DNA from: Ooceraea biroi
Taxonomy: Eukaryota; Arthropoda; Insecta; Hymenoptera; Formicidae
Assembly: GCF_003672135.1 (NCBI RefSeq)
Contig: NC_039509.1
Location: 14,952,663-15,016,662 of the forward strand
DNA: 64,000 bases
Direction: 5' to 3'
Below, in pieces: positions 1 to 13,271 of this stretch. Position numbers and translations under genes: made by a program. The notes under the pieces were generated by a model. The model saw only the letters and a list, made by a program, of their open reading frames with translations. It had not been told where the DNA came from and did not search any database. Every line of letters starts with the position of its first letter. Position 1 is the stretch's first letter.

Positions 1-820
1 TTATCGTGGAGATGAGAAAAGATTTGCAGATCCTGCATATCAAAAGCTTCGTTAATTAATTCATCAGATTTAACATAAAAATAGTTGAAGATCTTGGGAT
101 CACTTTAAGTGCATTTTAACTGCGATGGAATTCACACATCGACACGAAAAATAGTTTTAAAATATTTTCTTTTTCAAGAAGGGACAGAAAGAAGTAAAGA
201 GAGTTAACGGTATTTTATTTGATTAAAGGTCGTTTCACATTTTGTTGTGTCATCGCGACGATAACAATCGAATTAGCGCGGTCAACAGATCAGCAGGAAT
301 CTCTCGTTACTTCGCCATCCACACAGATAATACACTATTGAATCTCAATTAGACTGTCACAATTAAATTATTGCATTAACGATTTCGGTATTTGCATGGA
401 CACTTGACGTAATAACGATCAAACGCAATCTGTATTAGTGAAACGCTATGAATGTTGATACCCTGACGAATTATCTATCTCTGGCTTACTCTGGCTTACT
501 CGACGCTGATTGTATCGTCATTAAGATTCATGTACGTGGCATAGTGCGCATTCGCGGTATAACGCGTCTATGCATTGGCTTTACCCTTTCATGTTCGATA
601 CGTACCATTCGCAAGAGAATAATGAATTCTACATTCTTAAAGACACCATGTACACGTATAATTACAATGCATCTGAAAGTGGAAAATGAATTCTTGAAAA
701 ATATAATAGATTAAAATGTTGCTGAAATAAATCTGTTTAGACTGATTTTTCAAATAATTTCTTTTGTAAAAAAGAAATAACATTCACAAAATATATTAAT
801 GTATTTAATATAAAATAAAG

Positions 821-837
821 TATATATATATATATAT
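821..837. repeat. (TA)n microsatellite
   Basis: Uninterrupted alternating TA dinucleotides of about 17 bases in an AT-rich context. Confidence 0.9.
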
Positions 838-1917
838 TTAATTTTTTATTTGCACATCTGACGACATTACGTAATCCGTCTTCTTATTTATGTCCTGCTT
901 CGAGAACGCCGACGAGAAGCGTCGTCATATTCTAGATTGGCCCTGAGCGCTGCTTCGCGAGGTGCATGTAACAGATAATGGAAACGTCACTCTGAATGCC
1001 ATAGTGTTATCTCCATCGCGAATGTTATCTCCGTGCAACGGAGACCGACGGCCAGAAATTTGATGGTGCCGGATGGAAACGGTCGAAACGATTAAGAAAA
1101 TAAAAAGCGACGGTTGCGGTGGATTCGCGGGCGTTTTCATGTAGCACTGGTCCCATTCGATGATGACTCTCATCAAGCACGTCACGCCGCAAAGTGCAAT
1201 TTGTCCGCTCGCTTTAACGGGATATCTATCTGACTTAATGTGACGCCATCAAAGCAAGGGGTTAAGGTGGCCGTGCGAACGTTTGAATTAATTCCCACGG
1301 CGATTAGTGCGAGCAATCCTCACTCGAATCTGCCGTTATCGTAATCGAAGAGGCAAGTGGTTGAAGGTGATATGACGTGCATATCTCATCGCCAGTGCAT
1401 GTGAATTCCGTAATTCTATGTATGAGACACTGACTATGATCATTGCTTCCTTATCAGTGACGTTATATCCAGTGTGTAATCTGAAGCGTCACGCGATAGC
1501 GATTCTTACGTCGCGCGAGTAGAAATTGAGGCTTGCAGACTATGAAATCTGTATTTAAGCTCTGATATGAGAAAAATGTACGATAATATAATAATTGACT
1601 TTCTATTACTGAAGACTTTATTCGAAGAAAAAGTGCATACATTCCTTACGCGAGGAATTGATTAACTTGAATGGAGGATGTCGTTATTTGATTTTTCATG
1701 AGCGGCGTTGCTTCAAATAGACGCTTTTGCAAAGTTGCACGAGTAATCATTTATTTATGCTCAAAAATCAATGTTATTCTCCTTTTTTGAAATTGGTTTG
1801 AACCATGCGAAGTAGCACATAGAATGAGTACTACACGCGAATTGTTACAGGTTTCTCGCAAAATGTTAAAATTTTCGGGATATTAACTGCAAAAGGACTT
1901 GTTGCTCGATTCTTCCG

Positions 1918-1957
1918 TCCTCCTCCCCCTCCCCTCCTCCTCCTCTCTCTCTCTCTC
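1918..1957. repeat. Pyrimidine tract with (CT)n end
   Basis: The plus strand is only C and T for about 40 bases, changing from a TCC/CCT mix to a pure CT dinucleotide run. Such polypurine/polypyrimidine mirror tracts are common in insect intergenic DNA. Confidence 0.85.
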
Positions 1958-4100
1958 ACAATGGTGTAGACGCCGATAGTCGATATCACCAATTAACCCA
2001 GGACTGTTTACCAGTTCTGTCACGAGACAGTCCGTATCGTGGCAGTCCTATGTAACCGGCATAGCACTATGTAACAGATATGTACATATCTATGGTCAAC
2101 CCGCCAGGTAACGGTAAATGTCACTCGATCGGCGTATCGCCGGCCATATATGACCGTACCGATTCTCCAACGGGAAACGTTATCTCGCTGCTTCCTTCTG
2201 CGGAGGAAGTAGGAATACAATTTGATCGGCCGATCTAATAGTAACACAAAGCACATGCATACGATTCGTGATGTAGAATGTCTCATATTAGAAGAGTCTC
2301 ATGCTCTCGAGAGATAGGAGTAATGAAAATCCGAGGTTTCTTCTGTTTTATTTAAGAACATCTTGTATAATGTAATCTTGCTCGATGGAAGCTTTGGGAA
2401 AGCTTTCAAGCGGCAGCTTTCAGTCCTCGCTTATTTCTTGGTAATATTCATTACTTTATTGTTAAGCTCCGTGCCGTTGAATATTTATTACTTTGTTGTA
2501 AATCCGCGTTTTGCGGGGAGAATAGGTCAGTTTAACAGTCAAATGCGAATGACACGCGCGAATGGTTTGTAAAACTTAATTTGTAATTTTCTAGGTTCTG
2601 GTTTCGAAAAAAATCCTTGCGTTTTACTTGTATTTTTGTAATATTTATTTATCACTTTATTGTTTTATTTCTTTAAATAGCTGTAATGTTTAAATTGCGA
2701 AACATATATGCAAAATAATATTTTTTATTTCATGATTATTTTAATAATAATATTATAATTTTCTCTAAATAGAATTATTTTATGTGTTCTGCAATATTTT
2801 AATGTACTTTTAGTAATTTTTCCAGTGAATTTAGAGTGTCCGTGTTGTTGCTTTTTTTTTTTATTAAAAGTACTATTTCTGTCGGTAGATAATCGAGTTG
2901 TCACTTATGCATAAGCACAGCATTATACTTAAAACCGAATGTAAAAAATCATAAAGTATGCTTTTAAAATTTTTAAAGTACACTTTTAAAATACGTTAAC
3001 CACAAAACGAAGTTTGATGCTGATGCGACAACACATCTCATTTGTGCAATATCAGTTAGAATTGGTCAAATTATATTTTCAACTTGCAAAAGCGACGCCT
3101 GTTATAGAATCGCGTGGATGGAGATATTCGAATGAAATATAATCCGTTTAATGCAGTTATTTATTCATCTATTCATGTTAGTTAATTCCGCTTACAGTGT
3201 TACTCTCAAAATCTATTAATACAGATGCTCGTGCAAAGAGCTTATGTGTAAAAAACTAAAAAATATGTGTTTATAAAGTTAACGCTTAAAATTCAAAGAA
3301 ACGTGTCTTTAGTATTTCTTATCTATAAAAATCTTAAAGATTTTTGAAGAGGCAAGTTAAGTCATCATTTAACAATCATCGTTAAATCTTGAAATAATTC
3401 ACAAATTACAAACAGAAGAAGGCAAACATCCCCAAAACAAATATCAGAAACATAATTTGGCCAGTTGACATTTCCGACTTCATAAAAGACGCTCGTAAAA
3501 GGCACGAATGAGTAATTACTGAGTAAGTGTTACAGCGCGCGCGGGGCACGACGCGAGATTAATTCATCTAATCGCGAGTCTGATAACCGCCGAATCGAAG
3601 TCGAGCGTTATCCTCCTCTCGATTGGCTAGGAAGCTCAATCAATAATCACCGTTCTCCTCCTCTGCTTTCAGGTTTCCCAGGAAGCGAGCGGCTCTGCTG
3701 GCAATTTGTCTTTTGGTCACTTGCACGGGTAAGTCTGTCTACCATTATAATACTGCTCGTTTCCGCGCGGAATTTATTCAGGTGCCACGCGTCGCAATCG
3801 TATTTCAGAAAGGATGATCTACTCTCTCGCGTTCTCCTCGAAACATGAATGCGATGCTTCATAACGGCGCCAGACGTTTCCCTTGTGTCCGCTGAGGAGA
3901 ATTGTATTTGATTCCTATTAGGCCGTTTCAAGAGTTTCATCGAGCATCGTTGGAGTGCTGAGTTTTATAGACACTCTCCGTCCACTGCTTTAACGCTCGC
4001 GTGTGCTCGAATTCCAAAAGCGGAATGTTACTGCCGAAAGCAAAGCGGGATTCGCGTGGAATTCGAGAAAATATCATGATTCTATTCATATCTATATCTA

Positions 4101-4686
4101 CAGGGTGGCCCATTTTAATTTATACAGTCGATTTTTTAAAAAACTAAAAGAGATACGAAAAAATGTTTCAGACAGACATGTCACGATTTCGAGGGGGACA
4201 TAAGATGGATGATACTACTATTGGTTTGACCTTGAATAGTCGTTTGAAGGTCACGCGAAGATCACCTTCAATTTCTTAAATTGAAACCCCAACTTTTTAT
4301 TGCAGATTCTTATTCTCCATCGAAAAGTAAGTAACTTTTGTCTGAAACATTTTTCCGAAAAATGTCATCTTATGTCCTTAAAATGATCTTCAAGATGAGT
4401 TTTGAGGACATTTTAAGGACATAAGATGACATTTTTCGGAAAAATGTTTCAGACAAAAGTTACTTACTTTTCGATGGAGAATAAGAATCTGCAATAAAAA
4501 GTTGGGGTTTCAATTTAAGAAATTGAAGGTGATCTTCGCGTGACCTTCAAACGACTATTCAAGGTCAAACCAATGGTATCATCTTATGTCCCCCTCGAAA
4601 TCGTGACATGTCTGTCTGAAACATTTTTTCGTATCTCTTTTAGTTTTTTAAAAAATCGACTGTATAAATTAAAATGGGTCACCCTG
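4101..4686. mobile_element. TA-flanked foldback element (MITE-like), 586 bp
   Basis: The left arm (4101-4384) and right arm (4409-4686) are reverse complements over about 280 bp, separated by a loop of about 24 bp. Both ends begin CAGGGTG followed by a CCCATTTTAA block, and TA is present directly outside both ends, as expected of a Tc1/mariner-type target duplication. The arms are imperfect: the left has about six extra bases near 4205-4220, and there are scattered substitutions. No transposase is encoded, so it would be non-autonomous. If transcribed it would fold into a hairpin of about 280 bp. Assignment to the Tc1/mariner superfamily is inferred from TA and the CAGGGTG termini only. Confidence 0.85.
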
Positions 4687-7600
4687 TATATCGTTTCTAT
4701 GGACGCGTCATTTTTGAAGAAGCCATTTTTATGAACGTCTTTTACGACGCGGCTTTAAATGGGCAATATACCGACGATTACGTACCTCTCTGTCTTCTTC
4801 AGAACCGCAATAAAATTTATTGTAACATAACGAAACAATATCTTTTATGAAATATTACGCGAGGTAACGAGGATAAGTCTATTGTGCACAGAAATATTTT
4901 GTGAATCACGTCACTGAAGTCACGTACGAGCCAAGGGACGGCTGTTTAAATATCTCGTTGTCGTGAACGAGACCGAGGCGGTGAGCAATACCAGGAGATA
5001 CGCGCGAGGGGGTGCACAGGGACGGAGGAAAGGCGTTTCCTCCTTCCGGCGGGGAACAGGAAGCTTCTAGGGAACTGCCTCTCCACTCTGCCTCCCTACC
5101 TTTCTTCCTCTCGTTCTCTCTCTTTCGTTTCCATCCACCCTCGTCTTTTCATCTTTTCACCCCGCCCGCAACGCAACCCTCTCATCTTCGTATCTCGGCG
5201 AAGCCGAGAAATGGTTTCTCGTAGAGGAAGCGGACGAAGCTTTTCCCTCTAACGTCTCTTCATCTTTCTCTAACGTGGTGCCTCTCTTTCTTCAGGTTAC
5301 AAATATATATCGCGACTAACGCTGATTGCGGGTAATATAGCAAAGCACCGTGTGCTTATTTCGCCAGCTTCGCGAATTTGACGTTTCTATGTTTCGCAGT
5401 CATCCGCAGTTTATTTGCTGAATATCTGGATATTATGTTCCACTTTATTACGTGTTGCGCACGCTCCTCTCCCCATTCTCGTTAATATTTTTTCTTCATT
5501 AGGCACTCATTCGCAAGGCAACCCTCATCGCGTCATTTTGCGTAATTATTTCTGTTCACCATTCAATGTGTTTTGCCGTGTATGCGCTTTCAGCGCTCTT
5601 AAGAAACGTGCGTTTGCAGCGCCGTGTAAATGATCCCCTTTCATCCCTTCTCTCTCATCGCCAAGATATAATATAATTCACTCCGCATTCACTCCCTCAC
5701 TCGTTTACTTACGGCTCTGCATCTCGCTGCTCTTTCTCTTTGCACATATTCGCGCTTAGTCACTTTTTTCGCAGCTTTCTTTTCTTTCCCTCTCCGCATC
5801 TTCCCTGTTTATTCTCTTATTTTACCCTTCTCTTTTCTCTATATTTTTTTCTTCCTTTTCTGTGCACCCACGCAGCGGTGATGCCTGTTTGTTGTAAATC
5901 TGTTGCCGCGTACTTCCTGCCAGTCCCCTAGGTTTTATCCTTGGTTACAACGGATATGTATTCGCGCGTTTGCATTTTTAAGATATCATTTTCGCTTTCT
6001 TATTAACTGCCGCCGTTTGCGTTTTCTCAGCGTCTACAGGCACGTCAACGACAAGGTTTCCTTTTCACTGAAACTTGCGAGGAGTTGCAAACCCGATAAT
6101 TTACCTATGCTGAACGCGTTTGCGGAGAAGAGACGGCTCTGCGAGATAGATAATTCTCTTCGGAAATTACGCTTCCAGCATATATATAGAACCGTGTTGT
6201 GCGCTGACACTTTTTTCACGTTAAAACATTTGATCGATAGTCCTCCAGGCAGCTCTGAAAATTTCGAGCAAACCTATGTATGTATTTCCACCAGATTTCT
6301 GACAGATTCCGACAGAGCTATTTCAAAAATGCCACTGGTATTATCGGAAAACAATAATATCCGAGTTATTAAAACCGCGCTGCAGCTTTTTACTTCGAAA
6401 AAAGAATTCGAAACAAATTATATAGTTTCGAAATTTTCAGATAATATATAATAGAGCATGTCTTAAATTCCTTATAAATGTTTAAAGTATCATTAAAGTA
6501 ACATATTTAAAGATATATATGAGGAATATGCAATAAGATGTATTTCTAGTTTCTGGAATATCATGAACGTGTCATGAATGTATGCTTTTAATTTTCGAAG
6601 AGAATGTTCACTTTCAAATTCGATGTAAAGTATCATATTTTAAAAAGATAAAGTTCGATTATTAATTGGTGTATGTACATCTCTTTTAACTCACTGTTTC
6701 GAGCGAGCCTCGATAGAGTGCCATTCATTCGCTATCAGAGTGCCATTTTCGTCGCGTTATTCGGTGGTTTTTGTACCTACCGGTGAATTTATTATCCTCT
6801 CGCGTTGGTAGAAAGGAAGGTGAAACTTTCCAGCTCGCCTGGAAATTCGCCTCGGCATGACCCTCTTCTTAGGCTGTTCCGCAGTTTCCGCATCGCCGCT
6901 CAAGAAGATCATTGACTGCTGGGGCGAGTCGCGAGTAGGTACTTCGGAATTCGACCGGTCGGTCGGTCGATTGGTCGAAGGGGGCTGGTTGCACGATTGA
7001 TCACTCCGGCGGTAACGTTTGAGCAGTTACAAATACACGTGATCAATCGTGTCCTAATGGCGCGCCCGAGTGCATCGCGTGCAGCAGCAACGGCGGCCAG
7101 CAACGATAGCCAGCAACGGGGTGACGTAACTGCATGGCGAACCTCATGCGCGCTGAAAGTATTTGCCCGAGCGCATTAATCATTCAGCGCGTTCGTTCGA
7201 TGCACTCCGATGCGACCACTCGCATTCGATCGAATTCGATCGTTTGCGGACGTGTTATCCTTTTTCGGTGATCCATCGGCATCCGTGATTACGAGCGCTC
7301 GATTGCAACCGTCGTCAGATAACTCGAATGCAATAAATGTCACATTAATTTTCTATAGCTTCATTCCTCTCTCTCTCTCTCTCTGTTTCTCTCTTTCTGT
7401 TTCCGATGACTTCATCAGCTCGAAGAAAGATAGCATTAATGTAGACACGATGCAATGTATACTGTGCATGACAAATATGAAATTACATGTGATCAATTAG
7501 TCAATTACGGTTATTTACACCGCACTAAATTGTTCAGCAGAATGTCAGAATATAAATCAGGATTAACAGTGTAGATAAGGACACATACGTACATACACGC

Positions 7601-9060
7601 ATCACACCGAGAAGAACGAATGCAAAAAGCCAGTCCGCAACATTACTCTATTGATTTGGTTTATGGAGGATCGCAAAACCGAACAAATACATAGACAAAG
7701 CTGAAAGATCTATATCCGGATCAAAGAAACGTAAAATTTCATTGGAAAAACACGTCAGCGATTCCGCTCGTTCGCCAACGAAGGCGATTCGTGCGAATCG
7801 ACGAACTAATGCATTCAACCGACCCCGCCTTGTGCGTTCGTATACGACAATGCATTCGCTAGTCACGCGGCTTTACTCATTACCACGTTCGCCAAAGAAA
7901 TTTCACCCCCTGAGGTCACCACCCTACCGTTATCACTGTCGTCATCGCCGTCATCGTCGCCGTTCGCCATTTCTGAGCGTATCGGGACTCATTTGCGACT
8001 CACCCGTTAAATAATAGCTCCGACGAGGCAGAGCAACGAGTTTCCGATAACGCCGGATGCGGCGGAACGTATTACCGGATAATGCGTCCTGCGCTCAATA
8101 ATACGCGCATTCGCATCCGCTCGATCGCGCTCGATCTCCACTTCAATCACGCCGCGCACGTTCTCACTTTTCCCTACAGCTCGCAGTGTCTATCTCCTGT
8201 GAATGCGCGCGCGTGTGTGTGTATGCCTTCTATTGTAACGTGTATCGATATTATAATCTCATTTATGATGACGATTTTTGATGGACTTTATTGGTGGGCT
8301 TTTTTGCGCGAAGCTGCGCAACAAAACAAAAATGTAATTAATGTTGTTTTAAGAAATAATATGATTGAAATCAAATTAATTATCTTGAAACAGATAAAAT
8401 TGATTGCTTGCGTGTAAACAATATATAGAATATATTTAATATCATAAATTTTATGAATATATTAACAACATTGTGGAAGAAACTATTATTATTTGTATCA
8501 AAAAATTGAAAATTTTCAAAATTGACAAACTCGATTGTTCATATTAAGAATAAAGGGTCTGAACCATTGTATTTTCATTATTTCAAAAGCAATAAACGTT
8601 TCTCATATTGTGAAAATCGAACGTGGTCTCTCTTATTCCTAAACAGCAAATTGTCAGTAGTTCGAGTCCGCGTATAGTCCGCCAGTTAGCGAGAGGCGAG
8701 CGTATTTCGATGCGCGCTGGAAATTTCGCTAACGAGGGAGTGCGAGTCCTTTGATTGCCACGAAACTCTTGGAGAGCTTCCGTGTTTGTTAATGCGAAAT
8801 ACGCGCGCGCGCGTCCACACATACATACACACGACATGCATTGCGTTTTACCAATAAAACCGTCTCTACGCAAAGGTTCTCCTATTACTATCGCGAAGGA
8901 GATCTCTCCCAGCCATGAAAAGTGATTTAAGTCATTGGAGTATGAATTGTTTGTTATAACACACAACAAGATTTGTGTTCCAAATAATTATGCTCGTGTG
9001 TCTCTCTCTCCATTAGCTTTCTCTCTCCATTGCTTTAGCATATTTATAATATTTAAAATA
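4687..9060. other. Non-coding DNA, no gene recognised
   Basis: No recognisable gene. Positions 5085-5260 and about 5640-5860 are rich in pyrimidines on the plus strand, and 7366-7384 is a short (CT)n run. The longest frame, 5903-6451 (+, 182 codons), has no recognisable domain, signal peptide or biased composition and is probably a chance frame. Confidence 0.55.
7366..7384. repeat. (CT)n microsatellite
   Basis: Run of CT dinucleotides inside a longer pyrimidine-rich stretch extending to about 7402. Confidence 0.85.
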
Positions 9061-9092
9061 TTGGGTTGGCCAAAAAGTAATTGCGTTTTTTT
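9061..9092 (+). repeat. mariner A left terminal inverted repeat
   Basis: 32 bases that match the reverse complement of 10316-10347 exactly, adjoining the TA target site at 9059-9060. Confidence 0.95.
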
Positions 9093-9136
9093 TATATAAA
9101 TAAAAGGCGAATTTTTCATGGGAAACAAAAACTTTA

Positions 9137-10162
9137 TTAAACAATATATTGTCCATCTTGTTTGACTATCTTTTGCCATTTTTCAGGCAACTTCATGATT
9201 CCGCGCTCAAAAAAGTTCTTATCTTTTTCAGCAAAAAACAATTCCAAGAACGATTTGATATCCTCATCAGCAGTAAAGGTTTTACCATTCAAGGCGTTTT
9301 GCAAAGAACGAAACAAATGGTAATCTGATGGTGCCAGGTCTGGCGAATATGGTGGATGTGGTAACATCATGGTAACACATCCCATCCAAGCTGCAACAAT
9401 TTTTCACGAGTGACCAAACTTGTACGTGGTCTAGCGTTATCATGGTGAAACACAACACCTTTGCGATTCACCAATTCTCGACGTTTCTGTTTGATGGCAT
9501 CATTTCATTTATCCAGTTGACGACAGTATACGTCTGAATTAATGGTTTGATTCCTTGCAAGCAGCTCAAAATACACAGTCCCACCAGACTGACAGCATAA
9601 TCTTTCTTTGGTGAATATCTGCTTTTCAAGTGCTTTCAGCAGGTTCATCACGCTTGCTCCACCATCTTTTTCGTTTGACGTTGTTGTAGACGATCCATTT
9701 TTCGTCGCCTGTTATCATACGTTTCAAAAATCGATCATTTTCCTCACGTTTCAAAAGAGAATCGCAGGTGTCAATACGCTTAGTGAGATGAATTTCTTTC
9801 AGCTCATGTGGTACCCAAATATCGAGCTTACTAATGTATCCAAGTCGTTTTAAATGGGTTTCAATACTCGATTTCGATATGTTAAGATTCTCAGCAATCT
9901 CTCGTGTCGTTAAACGCCGATTCGAATCAATCAGTGCCTTTATTTTGTCATCATCAATTTCGATTGGCCCTCCTGAGCGTGGTGCATCTTTCACATTAAA
10001 ATCTGCAGATCGAAATTTAGTAAACCAATTTTGACACTGCCGCAGTTTTAAAGCATCTTCGCCATATACATGACATAACTTTTTATGAGCTTGCACAGCG
10101 TTTTTCCCTTTTCGGAAGTAATAAAACAAAATATGACGAAAATGTTCTTTTTGATTTTCCAT
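9137..10162 (-). pseudogene. mariner transposase pseudogene, copy A
   Basis: Mariner transposases bind the element ends and cut and paste the DNA using an Asp-Asp-34-Asp catalytic site. Read on the minus strand from the ATG at 10162, the first part (to 9626) shows the N-terminal helix-turn-helix region, including TTREIAENLNIS and a WVPHEL motif, and the first catalytic block ITGDEKW. A TGA at 9626-9628 ends this frame. Beyond it are a short deletion just after the WWDC motif that shifts the frame, a second TGA shortly after, and an 11-bp tandem duplication (GGTAAC at 9360 and again at 9371) that restores the frame. The last part keeps YSPDLAPSDYHLF with the third Asp and ends at TAA 9137-9139. 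The second catalytic block, HHDNARP, is still visible in the shifted frame, 34 residues before the third Asp. The protein cannot be made intact; the gene is dead. An upstream in-frame ATG at 10183 would add seven residues, but the later one fits mariner N-termini better. Confidence 0.93.
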
Positions 10163-10315
10163 TTTGAAATCGACGGCAAACAAACAATTGTTAACGAAAT
10201 CGTGTGCTTTCTTTTTCTAAAACAAGCTTGAACTGTGAGTTGTTAACCTACATAATGAATTTGCGGTTTAGAATGAAGTTAGTTACATTTCAAGACATGT
10301 ATGTCCATCTATTGG

Positions 10316-10347
10316 AAAAAAACGCAATTACTTTTTGGCCAACCCAA
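10316..10347 (-). repeat. mariner A right terminal inverted repeat
   Basis: Exact 32-base reverse complement of the left end, followed by TA at 10348-10349. Confidence 0.95.
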
Positions 10348-12245
10348 TATATTAACTCATCGACATACACATGTTTCGGAGCTATCAAATTGCTCGCGCA
10401 CAACATGAATTTTAAGATCGATTCGAATTCTGATTAACGAAAAATATTATTAGCAGTTTTAAATATTAGTGAAATTAACATTCTCTTAAAATTAAGTTAA
10501 GGAAGCTAGAGCATCTTAAAATACTCTAAGAAAAATTAATACTCTAATAAAATACTCTAAGAAAAATGTTTAGATAAATGTTTCGATTGTGCCTCAGATT
10601 TAATGTATTCAAGTTAGTCGATTAAGAGTTTTCCTGATATACACAAACTTGAATTTTCCGAAGTATTTTATTCCTCAATGTTGAAGAAAATACAGTTTAC
10701 TATAAGCCCTAGCGGTCGTGTTATCTCAATTGAGAGTTAAATGTTTTGTCCGTCTCGCTTATCATAAACGATATCGAAGAATCTCATAATGCGCACGCGA
10801 TGCGCCGCGAATACCCCATACAATTGTAGAAGTAATCCATCATATTTTGCGGTATACACATATAGCCGACGTACCATTTTCCGCGCACTAAGCCTCGGTA
10901 ATCCTCGCCTCGTTATCCCTCCGCTATTAGTTTTCCTTGACGTTTCTCTTTGTTAAAAGAAAAACCGAGCTAAGCCGGCGGGGAAATCGCCGCATTACTT
11001 TTAAACAAAAATGAGGCGGACTCCGTGCCGGGCACGGATATCCGCGTCTCGGAGGAGGTCGCCGCTTAAAAATGGCCAGGACTTGCACAAGCTGATGCAG
11101 GATGAATGCGAGATATATGGCGTTATTTAAGAGATTCGTATCTTCGCTCGGTAAACTTACTGCCGCGTCGTGCGCATCTCTGATTCGCCTGCATCACAAA
11201 CGGAATGTAGTTCGTGACGGTGCTTTACAAAAATCACGCATTTAACGCTAAACTTGGCACAATCCATCTTGTAACATGCACCGTAACTTTTCACTTGTAA
11301 TTCTTTTCCTCTATAGTTGAGACTCTTTATATTATTCATGATAGAAGTTATTTTACTGTATATTGTTATGCTTTTCCCTCTTCTTTACTCGTTTATATTT
11401 AATTCATTATTTATCTTTATTCGCAAACGTGTGCATATATATTATTTTATTTTATAATAGTTATATAATATATATATGTACCTCGCTGTGTTTTTTTATT
11501 TTAAAGAGATTACTCTTGCGATTCTATTGCGGATAAGTAATGATGTAATTTGATTTCACGCGATGTTCTTCGCGTACAACTCTGATCGATGCGCCGGTAG
11601 ACGTTTGCGTTCGGAGCGGTTTCGCAAAATGACAACGAGAGGAACGATGCGGATTTACAAAAGATCACGTGATGTAAAAGCTAAATAGAAAGAAAGATGA
11701 ATAGAGAGAAATGAAGAGCAAGAGAGAAATGCGAACGTGTCGTATATCATGATTACGGTAGTGCGGTGGAACTTTTGTCACGGTTGCTCTAATTTCGAGA
11801 CATTAATAACCCGTTTTTAGCGAGCTGTGGCGAGCACGCAGCTAGGTTTTACGTTAATCCCGTTTTGGGACACGACACGCGGTGGTTCCGACGTGGACTG
11901 CGGTCGTTGGTCATCCTTGAGGCTAGACAAACGGCTATTTATTCAACGCGGTCGGAAGTTAATCCACGACGCGACCTCACTTCATTTCCTCCGCGTGTGG
12001 CGGGCGCGTATTCCGCTTTTAAAAAGGACCCCGTCGCTGGGTTCGCGGGGGCGAACATGAACACCGCGCGACCAAGTATGAAGTTACCGCCTTCTCATTT
12101 CCGGCTTTATTAAAAAATTGCTTCGCGTTACTTTTCGCCACAACAAAAGTGCGTGACATCGTGCAGTCCGCGCGAGTGTTGAATTGCAAAAAATTCTCTC
12201 AACGCAAAATGGCTGATGCAACTCTCTCGACGAGAAAGAAAAAGC

Positions 12246-12309
12246 GAGAGAGAGAGAGAGAGAGAGAAAGAAAGAAAGAGGGAGGGAGGGAGGGAGAGAA
12301 AGAGAAGAG
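12246..12309. repeat. Compound purine microsatellite (GA, GAAA, GGGA)
   Basis: About 60 bases of purines only on the plus strand, passing from GA units to GAAA and then GGGA units. The arginine/glutamate-rich and serine/leucine-rich frames crossing it are products of the repeat. Confidence 0.92.
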
Positions 12310-12710
12310 CATGCCACTCCTCCGCTCTCAAAATCCCGTTGCCGTCGCGAATTAACGCGTCTGGCTGCGCGGCGCGAAGAATAAATTACTCGCCTCCCGC
12401 GGTGAGCTTCCGACTTCAAAGCGCCTTTGCGGTCATTTAATTTGCGCTGCCGACCTGAGACGACGCGGAAAAAGAAGAGACACGGAAAACGAAGAACGAG
12501 AACCGCGGAAGGGCCAGCCGTTTTCTTCTTCTCTCCTCATCGTCCCTCGACCTCTTATTCGTCTGCTTATCCGACACTCTGATAACGACTAGTGCGGGAT
12601 AGCAGCCAAAGACAGGGCAATTATCCGTAGGGGCCTTGTATTTCGCGCGCTGCAGACGCATGTTCATGACGTCGTCGTCACCGTTGTCGTCGTCGCGACG
12701 TCCCGTCCCG

Positions 12711-12735
12711 CGTCGCGTCGCGTCGCGTCGCGTCG
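12711..12735. repeat. (CGTCG)5 pentamer tandem repeat
   Basis: Five consecutive CGTCG units, CpG-rich, next to other CGT/CGTC runs from about 12668. Confidence 0.9.
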
Positions 12736-13271
12736 CCCGGGTAATCGCCTCGGGTATATACTCGTAATCCCTTTGCTCCTTTGTCGGAGAATGACGGTCG
12801 TGGAGTGGTCGTACTCCGCCTCTCGTTTAAGACTTGCGACGGAATTCCTTTTGCGAGCTTTTTCGCAGAGATGCACTGAACCTACCGACGTACATGATCG
12901 TAAATTCGTGATGGTAAAGGCACCACCGCGTTGAAAAATTCCTACAAAAATTGCGTCACTTGCGCGATGAACGTCTAGCTTCGGAAGCTTCGCAGCTCGA
13001 CCATTGGTATCACGAGATTTTGCAGTCTCTTTATAAATATCCGCGTTCAGTTTCTTCAGTTCGAGCGGATCGAATCACATCGTTTCTTCAATTCTGATTC
13101 ATTACATAAGCGTAGCATACGCGAGAACAAATCGAGTGCGTTACCGAATCGATTGGCGTGTGTCGGATAAGAATCATATGTACTTCCGATCTAAATCGTT
13201 ATTGTGCGAAGTTTTCCGCTAATGATCGGCCGGTCACGCGCGACCATACACGAAATCGAATATCCGGTTAA

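Larger units (their letters stand above)
1..4100. other. Non-coding DNA, no gene recognised
   Basis: No open frame here resembles a known protein; the longest are under 100 codons and lack supporting features. I see AT-rich patches at about 2580-2830, a short TA microsatellite and a pyrimidine tract (listed separately). No transposon termini were found. This could be intergenic or intronic DNA. Confidence 0.6.
9061..10347 (-). mobile_element. mariner element copy A (mellifera-like termini)
   Basis: This 1287-bp unit has 32-bp perfect terminal inverted repeats (9061-9092 and 10316-10347) starting TTGGGTTGGCCAAAAAGTAA, and a TA dinucleotide abuts each end (9059-9060 and 10348-10349). Length, TA target site and encoded transposase are all typical of mariner. 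The terminus resembles that of the mellifera subfamily known from bees and other insects; this subfamily call rests on recall of the terminal motif and would need an alignment. It is almost identical to the copy at 31200-32485, but the flanking DNA is unrelated, so the two are separate insertions. Confidence 0.95.
10348..13271. other. Non-coding DNA, no gene recognised
   Basis: No supported gene. The stretch contains a GA/GAAA/GGGA purine run and a CGTCG pentamer run (listed separately) and is GC-richer from about 11820 to 12880. Open frames here are short and overlap one another on both strands, as expected for GC-richer non-coding DNA. Confidence 0.55.

Noticed and set aside
5903..6451. 182-codon plus-strand frame
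   Set aside because: No domain or motif that I recognise; it begins inside a pyrimidine-rich stretch and has no supporting splice or start context.
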